11,854 bases of DNA from JBFXDI01 sp050181295 (lineage in GTDB: Bacteria; Pseudomonadota; Alphaproteobacteria; Rhizobiales; Aestuariivirgaceae). Positions 5,204 through 11,854 of the stretch are shown in pieces; position 1 is the first letter of the stretch; every line of letters starts with the position of its first letter. Position numbers and translations under genes: made by a program. The notes beneath the pieces were generated by a model. It was not told where the DNA came from and did no database searches. It was given only the letters and a program-made list of their open reading frames with translations. The DNA is taken from contig JBFXDI010000119.1 of the NCBI GenBank assembly GCA_050181295.1, forward strand, positions 1 to 11,854, in the 5' to 3' direction.

Positions 5204-7629
5204 GGGCCGGCGTTCCACATTCGTGCGGCATATTCGCGGATCGCCCGGTCGCTCGAGAAGCTTCCCATGCCGGCGATGTTGAGCACCGCCGCGCTCTGCC
5301 ACGCTTCCAGATCCCCCCACATCTCGTCGACCTCCTCCTGCGCGTCGAGGTAGGCAGGAAGATCCGCGAGCACCATGTAGGTGTCTCCGTGCCGCAGCAG
5401 CGAGTCGACCAGCGGCCGGAAGCGGGCGGGATCGTCGGACGAGAATTCCCCCATGGTGACGAGGTCCACGGCCCGTCGAATGTCGTCATGCTGCAGGTAG
5501 TCGTGGAAGGGGATATGCCCGGCGGCGCGGAGCGCGGCGACGTCCTCGACCCTGAGGCCGAAGGTGAAGAGGTTCTCCGGACCCACCGCCTCGGCGATCT
5601 CGATGTTGGCGCCGTCCCAGGTGCCGATCGTCAGCGCGCCGTTGAGAGAGAGCTTCATGTTGCCGGTGCCCGAGGCCTCGGTGCCCGCGAGCGAGATCTG
5701 CTCCGACAGATCGGCGGCGGGAATGATGCTCTCCGCCAGGGGCACGTTGTAGTTCGGCAGGAAAACGAGCTTGAGATAGGGGCTGGTGACGGGGTCGGAG
5801 TTGATGCGGTGGCCGACATCGTTGGCGAACTTGATGATGAGCTTCGCCATTTCGTAGGCCGAGGCTGCCTTGCCCGCCATCACCACGGTGCGTGGAACCC
5901 AGCCCTTTGAGGGCGCGGCGCGGATGGCGTTCCAGCGCACGACGACGCCCAGGATATTGAGAAGCTGGCGCTTGTATTCGTGGATGCGCTTGATCTGCAC
6001 CGTGAACAGGCTGTCGAGGTCCACCCGCACGCCGGTCCGCTCGGTGATGAGGGTGGCGAGCCGCGTCTTGTTCCAGCGCTTGACGGAGCGCAGCCGCTCG
6101 CGGAAGGAGGCGTCCTCGGCGAGCGGCCTGAGTTCGCTGAGCTGCATCAGATCCGACCGCCAGCCTTCGCCGATCGCCTCGTCCAGAAGGCGCGAGAGGC
6201 GAGGGTTCGAATGCATGAGCCAAAGTCTCGGCGTGATGCCGTTGGTGACGTTGGTGAAGCGTTCGGGAAAATGGCCGGCATAGTCGGGGAACACGCGCTC
6301 GACCAGGAGCCGGCTATGGAGCGCCGACACGCCGTTGACGCGCCGGCTCGCCAATGCCGAGAGCCGCCCCATATGCACGAGATTGGCGCCGTCCTCCTCG
6401 ACGATGCGCTGGCGCGCGATCGCCCCCGGATCCTCGCTGTGTGGTGCGACATGGCTCTCCCGGAAGCGGCGGTCGATCTCCTCGATGATCTCCAGATGCC
6501 GGGGCACGATCCGCTGCATGATGGCGGAAGGCCACACCTCGAGCGCCTCGGGCATGAGCGTATGGTTGGTGAAGGTGAAGACCTGCTGGGAAATCTCCCA
6601 GGCGTCGTCCCACTCGACCTGATGCTCGTCCACAAGCAGGCGCATGAGCTCGGCCGGAGCCAGCGCCGGATGCGTGTCGTTGAGATGGATCGCGGCGTGG
6701 TCGGGAAGGGCGGACCACGGCTCTCCGGTCTCGCGGAAACGGGACATGACGTCCTGAACCGAGGCCGCGGCGAAGAAGTATTCCTGCCTGAGGCGCAGCT
6801 CGCGGCCGTGGGGCGTCGAATCGTCGGGATAGAGGAAGGAGGAGATGGTCTGCGCCGCGACGCTCGGATTGAGCGCATCACCGTGCTCGCCGCGGTTGAA
6901 GGCGCCGAGGTCGATCGGTTCCACGGCCTTGGGCTGCCAGAGCCTGAGCGTGCCGACGAAGGGACGGCCGTGGCCCGGCACCAGCATGTCGTGAGGAACG
7001 GCGAGGCAGTCGTCGGTGTCGATCCAGTGGGCGCGGAAGCCCTGGTGTTCGACGCGGCCTCCGAAGCGGATGCGGCGGGTGCGCTCGAAGCGCACCACCT
7101 CCCAGGGAACCTGCGCGTCCTGCCAGCGGTCGGGCTGCTCGATCTGCCAGCCGTCGCGGATCTCCTGCCGGAACATGCCCCAGTCGTAGCGGAGCCCGTA
7201 GCCCGTGGCCGGTATGGCGAGCGTGGCGAGCGAATCGAGATAGCAGGCGGCAAGCCGTCCGAGGCCGCCATTGCCGAGCGCCGGCTCGCGCTCGTGCTCG
7301 AGCAGCGTGTCGAGATCGATCCCGTGCGTCGCCAGTGCCTCGCGGCACTGCGCTTCCAGCCCCGTCGCCTGGAGCGCGTTGGCGAGCGGCCGCGCCATGA
7401 GGAACTCCATGGAGAAATAGGCGACATGCTTGAGGCGCTGCTTGCGCGTCAGCGCCTCCGATGCATGCCAGTGGCGCATGAGCTCTTCCCGCACCACCAC
7501 CGCGGTGGCGCGGAGCCAGTGCCAGAGCGAGGCGTCGGCGGGCATGACGCCGATGTCGACCACCAGCCGGTCCACCAGCCGCTCGCGGAACTGGTCGGGT
7601 CCCGGAAGAGTCTGTGGCTGGAAGTTCAT
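5191..7629 (-). CDS. glgP: Glycogen/alpha-glucan phosphorylase
   Basis: From the ATG at 7629 the product is 812 residues, normal for the family (GT35). It releases glucose-1-phosphate from the non-reducing ends of glycogen, in the cytoplasm. Signatures are RKQRLKHVAYFSMEFLMARPLANAL (from about 62), GNGGLGRLAACYLDSLA (119-135), AIHLNDTHPALAP (313-325), FTNHTLMPEALE (353-364), QIKRIHEYKRQ (545-555) and the pyridoxal phosphate site EASGTGNMKLSLNGA (651-665), whose lysine K659 would hold the cofactor. No N-terminal regulatory extension is seen. An in-frame TTG at 7674 would add 15 residues, but GGAG lies just before the ATG at 7629 and family similarity begins after it. It is the last gene of the glgX-malQ-glgP set, 75 bp after malQ, and its stop lies in a hairpin shared with the convergent DUF2934 gene. 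Confidence 0.96.
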   Translation of the reverse strand: MNFQPQTLPGPDQFRERLVDRLVVDIGVMPADASLWHWLRATAVVVREELMRHWHASEALTRKQRLKHVAYFSMEFLMARPLANALQATGLEAQCREALATHGIDLDTLLEHEREPALGNGGLGRLAACYLDSLATLAIPATGYGLRYDWGMFRQEIRDGWQIEQPDRWQDAQVPWEVVRFERTRRIRFGGRVEHQGFRAHWIDTDDCLAVPHDMLVPGHGRPFVGTLRLWQPKAVEPIDLGAFNRGEHGDALNPSVAAQTISSFLYPDDSTPHGRELRLRQEYFFAAASVQDVMSRFRETGEPWSALPDHAAIHLNDTHPALAPAELMRLLVDEHQVEWDDAWEISQQVFTFTNHTLMPEALEVWPSAIMQRIVPRHLEIIEEIDRRFRESHVAPHSEDPGAIARQRIVEEDGANLVHMGRLSALASRRVNGVSALHSRLLVERVFPDYAGHFPERFTNVTNGITPRLWLMHSNPRLSRLLDEAIGEGWRSDLMQLSELRPLAEDASFRERLRSVKRWNKTRLATLITERTGVRVDLDSLFTVQIKRIHEYKRQLLNILGVVVRWNAIRAAPSKGWVPRTVVMAGKAASAYEMAKLIIKFANDVGHRINSDPVTSPYLKLVFLPNYNVPLAESIIPAADLSEQISLAGTEASGTGNMKLSLNGALTIGTWDGANIEIAEAVGPENLFTFGLRVEDVAALRAAGHIPFHDYLQHDDIRRAVDLVTMGEFSSDDPARFRPLVDSLLRHGDTYMVLADLPAYLDAQEEVDEMWGDLEAWQSAAVLNIAGMGSFSSDRAIREYAARMWNAGPVRG

Positions 7630-7704
7630 GGTCTCCGTCTGCCGCGTCGTTAAGGATAAGGCCCACAGGACCAAATTTCGCGCCGAGTCGGAACCCCACC
7701 GCTC

Positions 7705-9569
7705 CTATGCGCCGAAAGTGTGACCGCCCTCGCGCGTTCCTGCCATGCGGGCGCGTTTCTCGCGCATCGTCGCGGAGATGGCCCGGAACATGGCGTGCTC
7801 CTGCAGCGCCGCGATAGGCAGGGGCATTCTGCGCCGCCAGTTCGGATGCTCGTCCACCGTGCCCGGCATGTTCGTCTGCTCGATGACACCGAGCGCGTCC
7901 TCAAGCCGCACGCCCGCGAGCCACGATGGCGTTTCAGCCAGGAAGCGATGCGCGGCGAGGACGAGGTCGGGATTTGCGGTGGTCTTGTCGGCCTGCGCGT
8001 CAGGATCCACCCCCACGGCCTCCGCCAGCCTTCGCTTTTCCTGCATTCGCTCGCTGCGGCGCTGCTCGGCGGTCTCCGGCGACAGGAGGCCGAGCGCCAG
8101 CCGCAGCGCGATGTCGGCGCCGCTCCACCAGCCCTGGAGTGTCGGGAGGTCATGAGTCGAGAGGCAGGTGAAGGCGCGCGCGGGATAGTCGGCGGCGTGA
8201 ATGAAGCCGCCGTCCGCCCGCCGCTCGAACCACACCACCCGGCAGGAAAGGATGTCGGCGCGCGCGATCGTCTCCCGAAAGCCCTCGGGCACGGTTCCGA
8301 GATCCTCCCCGACCACGACCGCGCGATGCCGCTGCGACTGCTCCGCCAATGCGCCGACGAGGCTTTCGAAGGGATAGCGCACATAGGCGCCGCCGCTCGC
8401 CGGGCGATGTTCCGGGATCCACCACAGGCGGCGGAGCGCCATCACGTGATCGATGCGGATGGCGCCGGCCGGCCGCATGACATCGCCGACAAGCGCGCCG
8501 AAATGCCCGGAGGCCTCGCTCCGCAGGCGCGCAGGGGAAATGGGAGCAAGATCCCAGTCCTGTCCGAAATCGTTGAAGAGATCGGGAGGTGCGCCGATGC
8601 GGGCGCCGGGTGTCGTGAGCGAGGGGTCGGCCCAGGTCGCCGCGCCGTCTCGGGCGACGCCCACGGCGAGATCGACGAGCAGGCCGATCCGCATGCCGGC
8701 CGCGCAGGCGCGGGCCTGGGCGTCCTTGAGCTGTCGGTCCGCGACCCATTGCAGCCAGGCGTGGAAGGCGAGGACTTCTGTGTTCTCCGCCGCGAAGCGC
8801 GCGACCGCCGCGCTCCGCCGGGAGCGGTATTCCTCGGGCCACGCCGTCCATCCGGCGCCAGCGAAATGCGCGCTCAGCGTCTCGAAGAGCACGAAGTCCG
8901 ACAGCGCTTCGCCGCGCTCGGCGCGGAAGCGGGCGAAGGCTCGCGCCGCATCGCCGTCATGTCGCCGCTGAACGAAACGGGCGAAGGCTTCGCGCAGCCT
9001 TGGACCCTTGAAACGGGCGACGGCGGCGTAGTCGACGAGCTCGCTTTCGTCCTGCGTCCCCTGCGCGGGGATCTCCTCGATCTCCTCCAGCCGGTCGAGG
9101 GCGATATAGAGCGGGTTGAGGAACTGCCGGTGCGAGGGTGAGTAGGGGCTGACGCGCTCGGGATCGGCGAGGAAGAGGGCGTGCAGCGGGTTGACGGCGA
9201 GGAAGTCCGCGCCGGCGTCGCCGGCGATCTCGCAGAGGCGGGCGAGATCCTCGAAATCGCCGATGCCGGCATTGCGCGGCGACCTGAGGCCATAAAGCTG
9301 GCAGGAGAGACCCCAGGCCGGATTTCGCAGCAGCCAGTCCGGCACGAAACAGCGCGGTAGGGGCGCGTCGGCGATCACATCGGGGACCGGAGCCCCCGCC
9401 AGCGCGCGCGCCACGCTGGCCGCATCGTCGGCGCTCACGCCCATGGCCGCCAGAACGCCGCGTTTTGCGTCGTCGCCGACCACCACATGCTTATCCGTCT
9501 CGCTCACATAGGCAGGGGCGATTCCATAGAGCGTGGCCAGCCGGTCGAGATCCCCTTCCGGCGGCTTGC

Positions 9570-9573
<4 letters not shown>
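7705..9573 (-). CDS. malQ: 4-alpha-glucanotransferase (amylomaltase, GH77)
   Basis: The 622-residue enzyme moves alpha-1,4-glucan segments between maltooligosaccharides, releasing glucose and making longer chains. The GH77 catalytic residues are all visible: nucleophile D375 in AIRIDHVMALRRLWW, acid/base E423 in VVVGEDLGTVP, and D475 in CLSTHDLPTLQGWW. Other conserved blocks are WGLSCQLYGLRSPRNAGIGDF (87-107), NPLHALF (128-134), SPYSPSHRQFLNPLYI (142-157) and the C-terminal PGTVDEHPNWRRRM (570-583). The first 70 residues match the small N-terminal domain of proteobacterial MalQ. The ATG at 9573 overlaps the glgX stop in ATGA, and GAGGGA inside the end of glgX (9582-9587) is its likely Shine-Dalgarno, so translation is probably coupled to glgX. 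In glycogen breakdown it recycles the short chains released by GlgX into substrates for GlgP. Confidence 0.96.
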
Positions 9574-11645
<2,072 letters not shown>

Positions 11646-11650
11646 GCAAG

Positions 11651-11657
11651 CCCTCTC
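11651..11657 (-). promoter_or_regulatory. Ribosome binding site of glgX, adjoining the palindromic repeat
   Basis: The minus-strand sequence GAGAGGG ends 5 bases before the ATG at 11645, good Shine-Dalgarno spacing, and decides this start against the upstream in-frame one. The same motif (gaggagaggg) flanks the repeat copy at 731-765, so it appears to travel with the repeat. Confidence 0.6.
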
Positions 11658-11755
11658 TTCGTCATTGCCGGGCTTGACCCGGCAATCCACGAACACAGAA
11701 CGCTGATGAGAGGGCGATGTTCATGGATGCCCGGATCAAGTCCGGGCATGACGGG
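11658..11755. repeat. Composite intergenic palindromic repeat (two inverted hairpin units)
   Basis: Unit 1 (11660-11693) contains TTGCCGGG-cttga-CCCGGCAA, an 8-bp stem at 11665-11685. Unit 2 (11720-11753) contains ATGCCCGGA-tcaag-TCCGGGCAT, a 9-bp stem at 11727-11749. The two loops are reverse complements, and unit 2 read backwards closely matches unit 1, so the whole is a large imperfect inverted repeat around a 26-base centre. Elements beginning GTCATTGCCGGGCTTGACCC are widespread between genes in Hyphomicrobiales genomes. There is no coding capacity for a transposase. It lies in the 5' leader of glgX. Confidence 0.85.
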
Positions 11756-11766
11756 GGTTTGTGCTG

Positions 11767-11807
11767 CGAAAAACTTCCGTCACCCATCGTGAAATAATGA
11801 ACGATGG
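11767..11807 (-). terminator. Possible weak terminator after the upstream minus-strand gene
   Basis: CCATCGT and ACGATGG (11784-11790 and 11801-11807) form a 7-bp stem with a 10-base loop. On the minus strand a run of five T follows, but only after a gap of about 10 bases, so the fit to an intrinsic terminator is poor. It could instead be an operator-like dyad ahead of glgX. Confidence 0.25.
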
Positions 11808-11825
11808 CCCAGGCACGGGTCGGCC

Positions 11826-11854
11826 TCATGCGGCCGCCTCGAGGATGATGGTGG
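11826..11854 (-). CDS. C-terminal end of an upstream gene (identity unclear; possibly glycogen branching enzyme)
   Basis: The minus strand reads T-I-I-L-E-A-A-A and a TGA stop (11826-11828), with the preceding codon cut at xCC. Third codon positions are almost all G or C, as in the neighbouring genes. GlgB proteins commonly end in PPLAT followed by a short hydrophobic strand and an acidic residue, so an ending such as ATIILE would fit, and glgB would fit the gene context. Eight residues cannot identify a gene, and the frame could be open by chance. Confidence 0.35.

Noticed and set aside
5980..7653. A 557-codon open frame opposite glgP (plus strand)
   Set aside because: It is antisense to a gene with full catalytic motifs, and its composition is that of a mirrored GC-rich coding frame.
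7720..9141. A 473-codon open frame opposite malQ (plus strand)
   Set aside because: Shadow of malQ; no recognisable domain, promoter or ribosome binding site.
11658..11755. Inverted repeats as part of a CRISPR array or an insertion sequence
   Set aside because: There are only two units, in inverted not direct order, no regular spacers and no transposase; the sequence fits a known type of intergenic palindromic repeat.

Overview
The window is GC-rich DNA with strongly G/C-ending codons. Its gene content (MmcB, DUF2934, a CHASE2 protein) and its 'GTCATTGCCGGGC' palindromic repeats are typical of an alphaproteobacterium, most likely of the Hyphomicrobiales. That assignment is an inference from families and repeats; there is no rRNA or other taxonomic marker here. 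The region looks like ordinary chromosomal backbone: no integrase, transposase, tRNA, phage or CRISPR signal was found, and no stretch over 300 bases lacks a gene.

Layout. Left edge (1-658, minus): N-terminal part of a membrane-anchored CHASE2 protein, probably a class III adenylate/guanylate cyclase whose rest lies outside. A 151-bp divergent spacer (659-809) holds a collapsed palindromic repeat and promoter-like sequences that would give nearly leaderless mRNAs in both directions. Rightward (810-3074): mmcB, a PD-(D/E)XK nuclease-like DNA repair gene, followed after 9 bp by a KefB/KefC-type CPA2 cation/proton antiporter. Leftward (3080-4749): a GlcG/HbpS-family protein and then a citrate synthase-family enzyme, 95 bp apart, possibly co-transcribed. 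A lone rightward small gene (4903-5187) encodes a DUF2934 protein and has a promoter-like sequence resembling the alphaproteobacterial general stress (EcfG) consensus.

Right half (5191-11645, minus): a glycogen breakdown unit, glgX (debranching enzyme) > malQ (4-alpha-glucanotransferase) > glgP (phosphorylase). glgX and malQ overlap by 4 bp; malQ and glgP are 75 bp apart. GlgP removes glucose-1-phosphate from outer chains, GlgX cuts the remaining short branches, and MalQ rebuilds released maltooligosaccharides into chains GlgP can use again. The last 29 bases carry a minus-strand C-terminal end that would fit a branching enzyme, but it is too short to identify.

No new multi-gene system could be supported. 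The points most worth a second look are non-coding: a composite palindromic repeat in the glgX leader that appears to border its ribosome binding site, a second copy 11 kb away whose structure matches a precise internal deletion of the first, the candidate EcfG promoter of the DUF2934 gene, and inverted repeats spanning the facing stop codons of two tightly convergent gene pairs.
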